Notes: generated from the letters alone by a model not told the origin. Numbered from the stretch's first letter, positions 34,336-44,498 are shown. The stretch is DNA of 64,000 bases from an uncultured Prevotellaceae bacterium (GCA_902797505.1 CADBSW010000047.1:1-64000); one strand, 5' to 3'. Numbers and translations are program-made.

Positions 34336-37115
34336 GGCAGTAGTACAGCTTTTATTTCATGTGCGCCGGAGATAGCCCACTGCGCAAAGCGGGCGATATC
34401 CTGGATGGTTTGAGCATTCACGTTTTCGTCATAATGATTCAGTGAGGCCCAGTCTTCCCTGTTAAGATAGATGGCGTTGCGAATCCACGATGTCCAATAA
34501 CTCGATCGCTGCTTTTGTAAGGCATTCTCCTTGATCAGGTTTTTCTTGATATCCTCCAGATAGTCGGCAAATTGCTCGGGATGCTCATAAAACCGTTGTA
34601 ACTCTGTGCGTACGGCAGTGATGAGGGTATCTACATCCGAGGGTTGACAGACAAAACCGATACTTACGCGAGAGAGGAAGGAGGGATAAGGACTGGAGGC
34701 GCAGGAGACACTCACACTGTAAACCTTGCCCATCTCCTCACGCAGTCGTTTGAGCAGTGCGGAGCGGAAGACGGCCTTGAGCATCTCTGAACGGATGTCA
34801 AGCATGGCGGCATCTCCCTTTTGTTGGTCTTGCTGATAGACGAGCATGACATTGGCTTTCTGATCTTGTGCCTCATGACAGATGAACTCCACCGACTCTT
34901 GTGGTATCTGTCGTTTGCCCACTACCCAGGTGGTATCTGCCTGTCCTTTGGGCAGTCCACCGAGATAAGTACTGATGAGCGGACGGATAGCATCGAGTTG
35001 ACAGTCGCTGATGATGATAAAGGTATAACCGTCGGCATTTCCAAAGAAACGGTTATACAACGGCAGCATATCATCGGGATTCACCGTGTTGAGCACCAGG
35101 GTGTCTGTCAATACCTCATTGGTGTAGTTACGCCCGGTCATGAGCCATCCCAACAGCCTACTGAAACGTTGGTTGGGTGTCTCTTTCTTCTCCCGGTAAC
35201 TCTCTACGAGTTTCTCGATGGTTAATCGACAGACGGCGGTATCCAGTCGTGGTTGTGTCCACCTGAGCCACAGCAGTTGGAACATCGTCTCTACATCCTG
35301 CATGCGGGCAGAGGCTGCTACACCTGTACGGAGCTTATCTACCAACATGCGCACAGACGCTGTATTCCCCGTCAAGAAATAGTTCAGTTCATCACGATCA
35401 TAGTTGCCGGCACCCGATAGGGAGATGACACTGGGACCTACCAGTGAGGTGGTATACTGCAGACTGTCAACGCCATACTGTCCACCTTTCCGGAAACCTG
35501 AGAGTACGATGCGCCCTTTCTCGTTTTCCTGATGACGGAAGATCACCCGTACGCCATTGTCTAATCTGATATCCACACCATTTATCTCGGGGATGGCTTG
35601 TTCACTGACGATGTGATCGGCATAGGGTAGAGAGACTAACTCATCGGGAATCGTCACCTCTTTATAATAGCGGGACACAGGTTGCCGACGCACATCTGCT
35701 ATCAACCGCTGCAGTTGTTCTTTCGTGATTTCCTTCTTCACGTCATCACCCCCTCTTAACAAGTGATGCATAGGACGTGTCTCGAAGATCTGTTGTATCT
35801 GCTGTACCAGACTGACGGAATCCATCTGTGGCAGGTAATACTCCATCAATCGCAGTTCTTCCTCACGCGAGATGAGGCGGTTGCCGTCGTAGTAGTCGGC
35901 GTAAATCTCGTCCATCAGTGTGACCGAACTGCGACTTTGTGGGGATTTCACGCTGTTGCGCATAGACGACAGCATTGATTTCTTCACCCTGGCGATCTCC
36001 GTCTTTGTAAAACCATAACGGTAGATCTGCTGTTGGTGACGGATAAAGTCGGATATACCCTCAACGATCTTTCCTTCCTGCAGTTCCACCGATGCATCGG
36101 TAGCTCCTGCCGCCATAAATCGTGAGTATTGCACAGAGGCGCTGGCGTAGGCTGGGTTATCAAAGGAGAGGGTGTTGAAACGCTGTTTGATGAGGCGGTT
36201 GATCACACTGCGCAAGAGATATTGCGAGTAGTCCTCGGCTGTTTGCACGGGTCGTGGTTGTGGCAAGAGCATGAGCATGTCTAACTCAGTCTTTGTCACA
36301 CCTTTCTCCGTGGCGATGGTGATCTTCTCTTGCTGGTATTCCGGTATCGGCCACGTTTGTAGTTGGGATCCTTTCTTAGATGCCTTCAGACGGGAGAACT
36401 TCTTTCGGATGAGTTTCTCTATCTGGTCAGCATCCACATCACCCACGACAGCCACGGCCATCAACGTAGGGTGATACCAATACTCATAATAATCGCGGAT
36501 GGTTTGTGGCGATGCATGACGGATAATGGCCGTATCGCCAATGGTAATACGATGAGCATAGCGCGAGTCGTTAAGCAGTTCCATGACCAGTTTCATGCTG
36601 TTGCTCGTATTCGTGCCACTGCGTGAAAGCCACTCCGAGAGGATGACGCCACGTTCCTTTTCCACCTCTTCCGGTTCGATGAGCAGTCCGTCGGCCCAAT
36701 CGGCAAGGATGGTCATGGTAGAGTCGACCAATAGCGGATCACGACAGGGCAATTGCAGTTTGTAGACAGTCTCCGTAAACGATGTGTGCGCGTTCAGGTC
36801 CTTTCCAAACTTTGCGCCGCGAGACTCTAAGAACTTGACGATGCCATCGCCCGGAAAATGACGGGTTCCATTGAAGGCCAGATGCTCTAAGAAATGAGCC
36901 AATCCCTGTTGGTCGTCACGTTCCTGTACAGAACCTGATTTCACGAACAGGCGATAGACCGCCTCTCCCTTCGGATTCTGGTTAGGATAGATATAATAGG
37001 TAAGGCCATTCTTCAAGGTCCCCTTCCGTAACTGTGGGTCGTAGGGCAGGGGCTGGGCCGACAAAGATTGCACTGCCCATAGCAGCATCGCTATTCCTAT
37101 TGTTCTTATGCTCAT
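34332..37115 (-). CDS. M16-family zinc metallopeptidase (insulinase/pitrilysin type)
   Basis: A 927-residue exported protease with a signal peptide (AVQSLSAQ) and the inverted zinc motif HFLEH at 74-78, then EVEKERGVILSEWLSR supplying the distal glutamate near residue 155. Two M16 halves are present; the second half (from about 520) lacks an HxxEH and is the inactive chamber half. M16 enzymes degrade peptides inside a clam-shell chamber; here in the periplasm or on the surface. It overlaps the downstream metallophosphoesterase by 4 bases (ATGA). Confidence 0.92.
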   Translation of the reverse strand: MSIRTIGIAMLLWAVQSLSAQPLPYDPQLRKGTLKNGLTYYIYPNQNPKGEAVYRLFVKSGSVQERDDQQGLAHFLEHLAFNGTRHFPGDGIVKFLESRGAKFGKDLNAHTSFTETVYKLQLPCRDPLLVDSTMTILADWADGLLIEPEEVEKERGVILSEWLSRSGTNTSNSMKLVMELLNDSRYAHRITIGDTAIIRHASPQTIRDYYEYWYHPTLMAVAVVGDVDADQIEKLIRKKFSRLKASKKGSQLQTWPIPEYQQEKITIATEKGVTKTELDMLMLLPQPRPVQTAEDYSQYLLRSVINRLIKQRFNTLSFDNPAYASASVQYSRFMAAGATDASVELQEGKIVEGISDFIRHQQQIYRYGFTKTEIARVKKSMLSSMRNSVKSPQSRSSVTLMDEIYADYYDGNRLISREEELRLMEYYLPQMDSVSLVQQIQQIFETRPMHHLLRGGDDVKKEITKEQLQRLIADVRRQPVSRYYKEVTIPDELVSLPYADHIVSEQAIPEINGVDIRLDNGVRVIFRHQENEKGRIVLSGFRKGGQYGVDSLQYTTSLVGPSVISLSGAGNYDRDELNYFLTGNTASVRMLVDKLRTGVAASARMQDVETMFQLLWLRWTQPRLDTAVCRLTIEKLVESYREKKETPNQRFSRLLGWLMTGRNYTNEVLTDTLVLNTVNPDDMLPLYNRFFGNADGYTFIIISDCQLDAIRPLISTYLGGLPKGQADTTWVVGKRQIPQESVEFICHEAQDQKANVMLVYQQDQQKGDAAMLDIRSEMLKAVFRSALLKRLREEMGKVYSVSVSCASSPYPSFLSRVSIGFVCQPSDVDTLITAVRTELQRFYEHPEQFADYLEDIKKNLIKENALQKQRSSYWTSWIRNAIYLNREDWASLNHYDENVNAQTIQDIARFAQWAISGAHEIKAVLLP

Positions 37116-37151
37116 CGATATCGTTAATAAAGTGGTTTATAGAAACTTATC

Positions 37152-37226
37152 AAAAAACACAGAGACACTGAGTTACAGAGTTTTCTTTTAATCAAAATCT
37201 CTGTGTCTCCTTCTCTCTGTGTTTTT
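37152..37226. repeat. Long CACAGAG inverted repeat, probable terminator
   Basis: AAAAAACACAGAGACACTGAG-type sequence (37152-37180) pairs with CTCTGTGTCTCC-type sequence ending GTGTTTTT (37199-37226). The same CACAGAG hairpin family occurs at 60873-60928, so it is a dispersed element in this genome. Confidence 0.7.
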
Positions 37227-37235
37227 ATTTTGGAG

Positions 37236-37256
37236 ATCGCGGGTCAAGCCCGCGAT
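37236..37256. repeat. Perfect GC-rich hairpin
   Basis: ATCGCGGG (37236-37243), TCAAG, CCCGCGAT (37249-37256). It is GC-rich against AT-rich surroundings and sits directly upstream of the 68-bp tandem repeat. Confidence 0.6.
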
Positions 37257-37295
37257 GAGGGGACAAGCCCAGAGGAAACGGGGCACATGAAAGAG

Positions 37296-37607
37296 CTCTG
37301 TCGCCCCTACGGGGCTAATCATAACTATGCATTCTTTCACGGGTGCTCACGCGCCCCGCCTATGCTGTGTCGCCCCTATGGGCTAATCATAGCTATACAC
37401 TCTTCCACGGGGGCTTACGAGCCCCGCCTATGCTGTGTCGCCCCTACGGGCTAATCATAGCTATACACTCTTCCACGGGGCCTTACGCGCCCCGCCTATT
37501 CTGTGTCGCCCCTACGGGGCTAATCATAGCTATGCACTATTTCACGGGGGCTTACGCGCCCAGCCTATGCTGTGTCGCCCCTACGGGCTAATCATAGCTA
37601 TACACTA
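37296..37607. repeat. 68-69 bp tandem repeat, four full copies and one partial
   Basis: Units start at 37296, 37365, 37433, 37501 and 37570, each beginning CTSTGTCGCCCCTA and containing GGGCTAATCATA and ACGGGGGCTTACG-like segments. Copies differ at a few positions. The last copy breaks into heptamers ACTATGA/ACTATAA (37600-37640). Short open frames through the repeat are compositional and not believed coding. With the hairpins at 37152 and 37236 it accounts for the 532-base gap between genes. Confidence 0.88.
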
Positions 37608-37647
37608 TGAACTATGCACTATAAACTATAAACTATGTGCACTCCCC

Positions 37648-39342
37648 TTACTTCTTCAGGATCTTCTGGGTAGTGACGTTGCCGTTGTTGTCAACAGTAC
37701 GTTTGATGAACACACCCTTGGTAGGTGTGATGACGCGTGCACCAGATAGATTATAATAGGTCTCTCCAACAACACCCTGGTTAACAACGGTCTTGATGCC
37801 TGTTGTGCCGTCATAACCATATTTAAACATGTGGATCTTGTTGCTTGTATCCGTATAGGTGATATAACCAGTGCCATCTGCGGCGAAATCAATGTTGATA
37901 TCATCAGCGTCGGTAGCCAGTTGCTTAGCAGTAGTCCATTGATTGGTATTTGGATCGAGATTCATTACATAAAGTTTCTTCTGGTCCTTATAATTATTGA
38001 AGGCAACGAATACGATGCCTTCGGAATCAATGGCTACATCCACGATAACATGGCTTTCAAGACCGCTTTCCAGACCAAGTGGTAGTGAATTTCCGCCTAT
38101 GGTTTCCCATGCTTTTGTGTTAGCATTGTATTTCTTTAGACGAACCTGATAAACACCAGATGTTTGAGCATCATCAGCTGTCCATGCATAGATAGTACCA
38201 TCAGAGGCTACCTTTGTGCCCATTTGATTTGGGGAAGCATATGTCTGTGAAGCATTTGGCTCAACGAAATTAGTCAACAGCGATTCCCAGTTACCATTCT
38301 CATATTTGAAGATGTTATGACCATAGTTGACATCATTAACCTTGCCACGATTAATAGAGATCAATGTGGCGATCTTCCCATTATCTCCCATCTTTGTAAT
38401 ATACATACCTTGACCAGAAGACAATAGAGCGGATTCTCCTGTTGTCCAGGCTGAGCCATTCCAGGTTGCGATACCCATAGCTCGTTGGGGAATTTCACCA
38501 TTTTTACTATTATTCTGAAGACCAACAGCCAATCCGTTGTCTAAGGCAGCCAAACCCACGTATTGAGCTTGCACTTTAAAGAAACCTTGGTCACCAACAT
38601 TGCTCCATGCACTGCCGTCGAATTTCATAACAGAAAGAGAATTAGCTAAAGATGTTGCCTCTTTATCTCCAAAAGCAACGTAGGGTGTTCCATCTGGTGC
38701 AATGTCGAAATCAAAATGTGAACTATTGATCACTGGAGAGAAGAGGGCTGACCCTACCTGCTTCCAAGCGCCGTCCTCAAACTTAGCCACACTCATTTTA
38801 TTATCGACGCCACGGGCACCATAAGCCACATAAGGGACATTGTCTTTAGGATTCACTACCAAAACAGCACCGGAATAAACACCTGTAAATGCTTCATTGC
38901 CAGAAAGTGCTGTTGCATCCAAGGTGGCTACCTCTGCCCAGCTCTTCTCTTTCAGTTCCACTACAGTAACGGTGTAACGGATATTCTGATTCCTGCTGCT
39001 GTTCCTGACTAAGTAGTCGATAGGATCCTCAAAATCATTTTCAGTAAACTGACTGGTCTGTGGTACACCGTCAACAGAAACGCTGTTGCCGCTGTTTACG
39101 GTAAAGCGGGCGACAAGTGCTGACTTATCTACATCAGCCGGCATGGCGATGTTAACCTCATAACTGGTCGTTCCGGCTACGAAGGCTGGGATCTCAGCCA
39201 CGTAGTCAGCGGTAAGACCAGAATTGTCGGCCTTGTAAAAACCGAACGACAATAGTCGTGCATCCTCGGCAACTGCCGAAACGGTAAACGCGAACAAGGC
39301 CATGAATACCATCACAATCTTCTTAGGTAAAAATTTTCTCAT
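37648..39342 (-). CDS. Secreted DUF5018-like/beta-propeller-like protein with C-terminal sorting-type tail (locus 3)
   Basis: A 564-residue protein: signal peptide ending VSAVAE, an N-terminal domain (about 28-125) resembling DUF5018-type Ig domains, then repeated strand motifs (YVAYGARGVDNKMSVAKFEDGAW, YVAFGDKE, KFDGSAWSNVG) suggestive of a beta-propeller. The C-terminal tail contains YYNLSGARV..KGVFIKR and ends QKILKK, like the type IX secretion or anchoring tails of Bacteroidetes. It lies downstream of the locus 3 susCD genes on the same strand, 113 bases after DUF4843-like. Its role is inferred as a surface or secreted binding protein; no catalytic motif was seen. Confidence 0.7.
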   Translation of the reverse strand: MRKFLPKKIVMVFMALFAFTVSAVAEDARLLSFGFYKADNSGLTADYVAEIPAFVAGTTSYEVNIAMPADVDKSALVARFTVNSGNSVSVDGVPQTSQFTENDFEDPIDYLVRNSSRNQNIRYTVTVVELKEKSWAEVATLDATALSGNEAFTGVYSGAVLVVNPKDNVPYVAYGARGVDNKMSVAKFEDGAWKQVGSALFSPVINSSHFDFDIAPDGTPYVAFGDKEATSLANSLSVMKFDGSAWSNVGDQGFFKVQAQYVGLAALDNGLAVGLQNNSKNGEIPQRAMGIATWNGSAWTTGESALLSSGQGMYITKMGDNGKIATLISINRGKVNDVNYGHNIFKYENGNWESLLTNFVEPNASQTYASPNQMGTKVASDGTIYAWTADDAQTSGVYQVRLKKYNANTKAWETIGGNSLPLGLESGLESHVIVDVAIDSEGIVFVAFNNYKDQKKLYVMNLDPNTNQWTTAKQLATDADDINIDFAADGTGYITYTDTSNKIHMFKYGYDGTTGIKTVVNQGVVGETYYNLSGARVITPTKGVFIKRTVDNNGNVTTQKILKK

Positions 39343-39417
39343 AATACACTTATTTTAAATGATTAAATAATTAGGTTTCATTCTTAATGAAGTCAATGAC
39401 CGAAAGTCATAGACGGT

Positions 39418-39458
39418 AAATCCCCGCCCCTTTAGGGGGAGGGGTTAGGGGGGATTTA
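39418..39458. terminator. GC-rich stem-loop overlapping the DUF4843-like stop codon
   Basis: AAATCCCCGCCCC pairs with GGGGTTAGGGGGGATTT-type sequence around TTTAGGGGGA. It may attenuate transcription between the locus 3 susCD genes and the downstream secreted protein gene. I recall similar CCCCTAACCCC intergenic elements in other Bacteroidetes, but cannot verify this here. Confidence 0.5.
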
Positions 39459-39917
39459 ATTATTCCTCTTCTCAATCACCACCTCACTCTGTACGTGGTC
39501 TGGACCGGGGAATCCCAGGTTGTATCCCTTGCTGTTACCGGTTAGACGGATCTTCAGGGTGTTGTCTTTCTCAGGGTCTACCGGGTTCTTCAGCCAACGG
39601 ATACGGATAGGCATATCGTTGATGCCCGGGAAGAATACCAGTGGGTTGGCGGTAGTCACCACCTTGTAATCCACATCCTCCTTCAGTCCGTCACCCACGA
39701 TAATTTCGTAGGATACCTCCAAACTGTCGGTGATGGGGCGTGAACTGAGATATACCGTATAGGCATTGGTGTTTCTCACGTTGCTCAGCACGACGGTACG
39801 TGCCTCACCCGTACTGGTACATATACGTACAAAGGGCTCATCGAAGAAGACAGTTTCCTCTTGATCACAACTGTAGATCGCGCCTAATAATATAAATATG
39901 TATAATAGCTTCTTCAT
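39456..39917 (-). CDS. DUF4843-like lipoprotein (locus 3)
   Basis: A 153-residue lipoprotein (lipobox IYSC, Cys17). The mature N-terminus QEETVFFDEPFVRI resembles the early strand of the DUF4843 protein at 17368 (EDFFYQDEPRVRL), but it is only about half as long and lacks the second half of the family. It follows susD by 3 bases in the locus 3 operon. A role as an accessory surface protein of this SusCD pair is inferred. Confidence 0.65.
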   Translation of the reverse strand: MKKLLYIFILLGAIYSCDQEETVFFDEPFVRICTSTGEARTVVLSNVRNTNAYTVYLSSRPITDSLEVSYEIIVGDGLKEDVDYKVVTTANPLVFFPGINDMPIRIRWLKNPVDPEKDNTLKIRLTGNSKGYNLGFPGPDHVQSEVVIEKRNN

Positions 39918-39920
39918 CTC

Positions 39921-41396
39921 TTATTCATTGATTACGTTTGTATTATTGCTGCCACTGTTGACCGTCGGGTTAGGCTGCATGCTGGTGTTGGCATACAACT
40001 CATCCTGTGGGATGGGCAATACGAAATAGTCGCTGGGGTAGGCGATGAAACGTGCTGTAGAGGTGGTCTTGCTCTCACGCACCAGGTTCTGTTTCCAGCG
40101 GGTGATATCAAAGAAGTTATGTCCCTCAAAACAGAGTTCCTTCACACGCTCCATCCTAATCAGGTTGATGAGCGTGGCATCCGAGTAGTTGTTCATCACG
40201 GCATTAGCCTTCTCTGATCCTACGGCGCGCTCCACGATAGCCCTGATATAGGTGCGGGCCTCATTGTAGTTGCCCAGGTTCCATGCTGCCTCTGCCGCAT
40301 TGAGGTATTCCTCCGACAGACGGAAGATAAAGGGATCGTCACGCTTAGGTTCTTCATTGGGCACCTTGGTGGCGGAGTATTTCATGCAACGCTTTGAACC
40401 GACACTGTTACGCAACAGTTTAAGACGGATATCATCCTTGTCGAAGAGCGACAGCAGGGTGTCGGCCGGCTCACAGGTGTTCTCATAGAAAGACTTCAGG
40501 TACCCCGTCATCTTGTCCCCCGACAGACGGAAGATCGCCTCTCCCTGTGTAGAGAGATCGTCGAACATCTTCAGGTAAGCATCACCCTGAGCCAGTTGTT
40601 GACTGCCGATAGCCATCTTCGCATATTTCAGGGCGTTCGTCCAATCCTCCATATAGAGATACACACGTGAGTACATACAGTTGACAGCCTGCAGAGAAGC
40701 ATAACGGAAATCCGCTGCCACACCATCCGTCAGTAGGGTAGAGGCCTGGTCAAGATCGGCGAGCACCTGTTTATACACCTCACTGACGGTGGCACGTGAC
40801 GGGGAATCGTTGGCTCCCGGTGTGCGCAACAGGATAGGTACACCCAGGTGTGAGGCATCCGCTGTGTAGTTATATGGTTGTGCATAAGCACGACACTGGT
40901 CGAAGTGACACATGGCACGTATCAGCAGGGCCTGCCCCAAATAGTTGTTGATATCCTTTGCCGCGGTGGGGTACTTGCTGATTACCGCCGGGGCATATTC
41001 GATGACGTTGTTGGCGTTCGACTGCGCCACGTAGATCTTTCGCCAGATATAACCCACAGCTCCGGTGATCTGACTCTCATCCGAGGTGAAGTTATACTGT
41101 GCCACCATATCACCGCTGGAGGCAGCCGAGGGGAACGATACCATATTGCCTGCCACGTCGCCGTATTTCGTAAACTCATTGTCTACATACAGATACATCT
41201 TGTTGTAGGTGCCTACCATGGCGGCATGCAAGCCCTGCGGATCAGAGAGAAACGTAGGTATCGTAGCCTTGCCCTTGACATCAACTTCCAAGAAATCGCT
41301 GCATCCTGTGAGTGTCGCTGCTACAGCAAATAACAACAGTACATATATATTCTTTATTGTTTTCATCTTCTTGTCATTCTTTGATAAAACCTTCAT
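39921..41396 (-). CDS. SusD/RagB-family surface lipoprotein (locus 3)
   Basis: SusD-type lipoprotein, partner lid of the receptor at 41396. The signal MKTIKNIYVLLLFAVAATLT precedes the lipidated Cys in TGCSDFLEVDVKGKATIP. The helical SusD segments (LGQALLIRAMCHFDQCRAYAQPY) and the C-terminal FVLPIPQDEL motif are visible. The frame opens with an ATGA overlap with the susC stop at 41396; an ATG at 41366 gives a more canonical signal peptide and 481 residues. The sequence is more distant from the SusD proteins of loci 1 and 2 than those are from each other. Confidence 0.92.
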   Translation of the reverse strand: MKVLSKNDKKMKTIKNIYVLLLFAVAATLTGCSDFLEVDVKGKATIPTFLSDPQGLHAAMVGTYNKMYLYVDNEFTKYGDVAGNMVSFPSAASSGDMVAQYNFTSDESQITGAVGYIWRKIYVAQSNANNVIEYAPAVISKYPTAAKDINNYLGQALLIRAMCHFDQCRAYAQPYNYTADASHLGVPILLRTPGANDSPSRATVSEVYKQVLADLDQASTLLTDGVAADFRYASLQAVNCMYSRVYLYMEDWTNALKYAKMAIGSQQLAQGDAYLKMFDDLSTQGEAIFRLSGDKMTGYLKSFYENTCEPADTLLSLFDKDDIRLKLLRNSVGSKRCMKYSATKVPNEEPKRDDPFIFRLSEEYLNAAEAAWNLGNYNEARTYIRAIVERAVGSEKANAVMNNYSDATLINLIRMERVKELCFEGHNFFDITRWKQNLVRESKTTSTARFIAYPSDYFVLPIPQDELYANTSMQPNPTVNSGSNNTNVINE

Positions 41397-44300
41397 CAGA
41401 AACCTACATTCAACGATAGTGAGATCGTGCGCTCAGCAGGATAACCGCTCATACTGGTCTTGTATGAGTTGTGGTCTTTTCCTGAGTGCGGCGAATAAGC
41501 CAACAGGTTGTTGCCTACGAGTGAGAGCACACAACTCTTCACGCCCACCGGACGAAGCCAGTTGCTGGGCACTCTGTAGGAGAGCACCACGTTCTGCAGA
41601 CGTATCAATGTCTTGTTATAGAGGAAACGCGTGCTGTTCATGATCGACTGGGTACTTACACCCCATATCGGTCGTGGATTCGCAGAGATATCACCCTGCT
41701 GCTGCCAGCGTTCCAACTGATCAACGGCCTGGTTTTGAGAGGAGGAATACAGTCCGTCGGAGAACATCGCGCGTCCGAAACTACTGAAGCCATAACCGCC
41801 AAACTGGTAGTTCAGCAGGAAGCGCAGCGTAAAGCCCTTGTAAGACAGGGTATTGGTCATACCACCCGTCACGTCGGGGTGACTGTTCTTCCCCGGCACT
41901 CGGTCGTCTGAGCTATAGGTCTTTGTCACATTGCCGTTCTTGTCATACCACATCGGTTTGCCATCGTAGGGATCTACGCCTGCCCAACGGATGAGGAAGT
42001 ACGTGCTGACATCATAACCCTCTATATAAGAATAGGTGCCGAAGTTCTTCTGTATGCCATTATACAGCTTCAACAGAATATTTGAGTTGTGTGCCAAGTT
42101 AAGCTCTGTCTCCCAGCGGAAACCGTCGGACTTGTCGCTAATGATGTTCTTCGAGGTGATGGTCAACTCATAACCCCTGTTACGCAACTCCCCCACATTA
42201 CGATACACCTTCGTATCACCGGTGGTTCTCGACACATCGAGGTTGCTCAGCAGGTTCTTGGTGTGGTGGTTATACCAGTCGAAGTCGATGTCCAGACGAC
42301 CGAACAACTCGATACGTACACCGAGGTTCGTCTTATAGGTGGTCTCCCAACTCAACGTGTGGTTGGGTGTACCGCTCTGTACACCACCGTTCTCACCATT
42401 ATAGGCATAACTGCTGCCGTAGGAATAGAGTCCTAAGGCCTCCTGTGAACCGAGGCGCGAGTTACCGTTGGCGCCATAGCTGGCCTTGAACTTAAGTACG
42501 GTGATCCAAGGTATCTTGAAGAATTTCTCGTTATGTGCATTCCAAGATACACCTACAGAGGAGAAGTTAGCCCAGCGCACGTCACTACCAAACTGTGAGT
42601 TACCGTCACGACGGGCATTGGCAGTAAGGTAATAACGGCTGTCGAAGGAGTAGCTCAGCTGTCCTAAGAACGATGCCTTACGCGAGAGACTGCTGCTGTT
42701 GCTGCCGTTACGACTATCGGCATAACTGACATCCTGGATATAGTCGTTGATGAATCCCGATCCTGACGCTCCAACGATCGTATAGTCGCGTGAACCGGCC
42801 TCAAAGCCTGCCAGTGCGCCGATGGAGTGCAGACCGAACGTACGGTTGAAGTTCAGTCGGTGGATGGTATTCCAGTTGGTGATATTCGCAGTCTGTCGTG
42901 AAGAGTAACCCTCTTGTCCGATCACCGATGTACCGCTCCAGTTCTTCTGCGAATAATACATCTGCTCGAGGTTACTCTGGAAGTCGATACCAAACTGACC
43001 GGTATACGACAGTCCCTTCATGATATCATATTTCAGGGAGAAGTTGGCATTCACATAGAGTGCTTTCTGCTTATTCTCATTCTGCTCCCGCTCGGCTACC
43101 GAATTGAAGAATTTCTGATCCTTGAAGATCGTGTTTCCCTCACTGTCCACACCCGTGGCATAACGGTTGTACAGTCGCAACGTGCCATCGGGGTAGTAGG
43201 GCGAGTAGATCGGCAGGTTCTCATAGTAGTCGCGCCCCATATTGAAAAGGTCGTTGACATTATACGATGCCGAGAGGATCGTGTTCAACTTCACTTTCTT
43301 ATGCAGTTGGAAACCGAGGTTTGTCCTCAGGGAGAAACGCTGCTGCTCATTGCCGATGATCGTCGACTGGTTATCGTAATACGACCCCGAGAGATAATAC
43401 TCTGTTTTTCCTGTTCCTCCATTCACGGCCACGCTACCCTGGAAGGTATGACCAGTGTCGTAGAACACCTTACTCCAGTCGGTGTCTGTCGTGGAATACT
43501 GGTTCAACTCATTATCCTGGAAAGGGAAGGCGTTCATGTCCAGTCCGGCATTTTCATAGGCTTCCTTAGCCAACTCCAGGAACTGTGCGGCATTGAGCAC
43601 CTTGGGGGCGGTAGAGCGGTCGATGTTCGCCACGCCATACTCCACGTTCATGTTGACGTTGACCTTTCCCTCACGTCCTTTCTTCGTCGTCACCAACACC
43701 ACGCCGTTACCTCCGTCGGCTCCGTAGATAGAGGTGGCCGTGGCGTCTTTCAACACGGTGATACTCTCGATGTCGTCGGGGTTCAGGAACGACATCGGAC
43801 TGATGGTGTAGTTCTGTCCCGGCATCTGGTTGGTGTGCCCGCCGGTGAACATCGGCACGCCGTCGATCACCCACAGTGGTTCACTGCTGGCGGAAAGCGA
43901 GCCGTCACCTCTCACCCTGACGTTGAAGCGTGGACGGGAATTGTCGGGAGAGTCACTGTTGATGTCGATCTTCACACCCGGGATCAGTCCGTCGAGCATC
44001 GTGTCAAGACGCCCTTTGGGCATGTTCTCCAACTGCTTTGATCCCACCTGATAGGCAGATCCTACCAAGTCACTACGTTTCTGCACCGTTCCATAAGCAC
44101 CGATGATCTCCACATCCTTGATCACCGTCACGTCCTCATCCATCTTGACGGTAAGGGACTGACTGCTTGTCACCCTCACCTCTTTGGGTTTCATACCAAG
44201 GTAAGTAAAACTCAGGGTTACCGGAAGACTCATGGTAGAGTTGATGGAGAACTTTCCATCAATATCACTCACCGTACGAATCTCACTTCCCTTCAGGTGT

Positions 44301-44476
44301 ATCGTCACACCGATAAGTGGCTCCCCTTGGGGGTCAGTTACCATACCTGTAATGGGCACAGGTGTGGATTGTTGTTGTTCATTTACACCTGTTATCATTC
44401 CCTCTCCGCGTGCCTCAATTGCACAAATTGTCATAAAAAGGAACAATAGAACGAAGTAATAGCGACTTTTTATCAT
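41396..44476 (-). CDS. SusC/RagA-type TonB-dependent receptor without STN domain (locus 3)
   Basis: A 1026-residue outer-membrane transporter. After the signal peptide (MIKSRYYFVLLFLFMTICAI) comes a carboxypeptidase-regulatory-like domain (ITGMVTDPQGEPLIGVTIHL). Next are a TonB-box-like KDVEIIGAYG, the plug (GRLDTMLDGLIPGVKI, SSEPLWVIDGVPMF, ATSIYGADGGNGVVLVTTKKG) and the barrel ending SLSLNVGF. No STN domain is present and no sigma/FecR pair is adjacent, in contrast to loci 1 and 2. The start at 44476 is chosen since it follows a consensus promoter; the frame is open 26 codons further but through the promoter. The cargo is unknown. Confidence 0.93.
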   Translation of the reverse strand: MIKSRYYFVLLFLFMTICAIEARGEGMITGVNEQQQSTPVPITGMVTDPQGEPLIGVTIHLKGSEIRTVSDIDGKFSINSTMSLPVTLSFTYLGMKPKEVRVTSSQSLTVKMDEDVTVIKDVEIIGAYGTVQKRSDLVGSAYQVGSKQLENMPKGRLDTMLDGLIPGVKIDINSDSPDNSRPRFNVRVRGDGSLSASSEPLWVIDGVPMFTGGHTNQMPGQNYTISPMSFLNPDDIESITVLKDATATSIYGADGGNGVVLVTTKKGREGKVNVNMNVEYGVANIDRSTAPKVLNAAQFLELAKEAYENAGLDMNAFPFQDNELNQYSTTDTDWSKVFYDTGHTFQGSVAVNGGTGKTEYYLSGSYYDNQSTIIGNEQQRFSLRTNLGFQLHKKVKLNTILSASYNVNDLFNMGRDYYENLPIYSPYYPDGTLRLYNRYATGVDSEGNTIFKDQKFFNSVAEREQNENKQKALYVNANFSLKYDIMKGLSYTGQFGIDFQSNLEQMYYSQKNWSGTSVIGQEGYSSRQTANITNWNTIHRLNFNRTFGLHSIGALAGFEAGSRDYTIVGASGSGFINDYIQDVSYADSRNGSNSSSLSRKASFLGQLSYSFDSRYYLTANARRDGNSQFGSDVRWANFSSVGVSWNAHNEKFFKIPWITVLKFKASYGANGNSRLGSQEALGLYSYGSSYAYNGENGGVQSGTPNHTLSWETTYKTNLGVRIELFGRLDIDFDWYNHHTKNLLSNLDVSRTTGDTKVYRNVGELRNRGYELTITSKNIISDKSDGFRWETELNLAHNSNILLKLYNGIQKNFGTYSYIEGYDVSTYFLIRWAGVDPYDGKPMWYDKNGNVTKTYSSDDRVPGKNSHPDVTGGMTNTLSYKGFTLRFLLNYQFGGYGFSSFGRAMFSDGLYSSSQNQAVDQLERWQQQGDISANPRPIWGVSTQSIMNSTRFLYNKTLIRLQNVVLSYRVPSNWLRPVGVKSCVLSLVGNNLLAYSPHSGKDHNSYKTSMSGYPAERTISLSLNVGF

Positions 44477-44498
44477 TGCACAATTTTTATTTCTTTCA

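Noticed and set aside
37296..37607. Possible CRISPR array
   Set aside because: The 68-bp units are contiguous with no unique spacers and no cas genes are nearby.
37203..37749. Three overlapping open frames with repeated peptides
   Set aside because: They are translations of the 68-bp tandem repeat in shifting frames, without a start context or conserved domain.
42914..44041. A 375-codon open frame antisense to the locus 3 susC gene
   Set aside because: It lies wholly inside a well-supported SusC gene on the opposite strand, has no signal peptide or domain, and its composition mirrors the susC codons.
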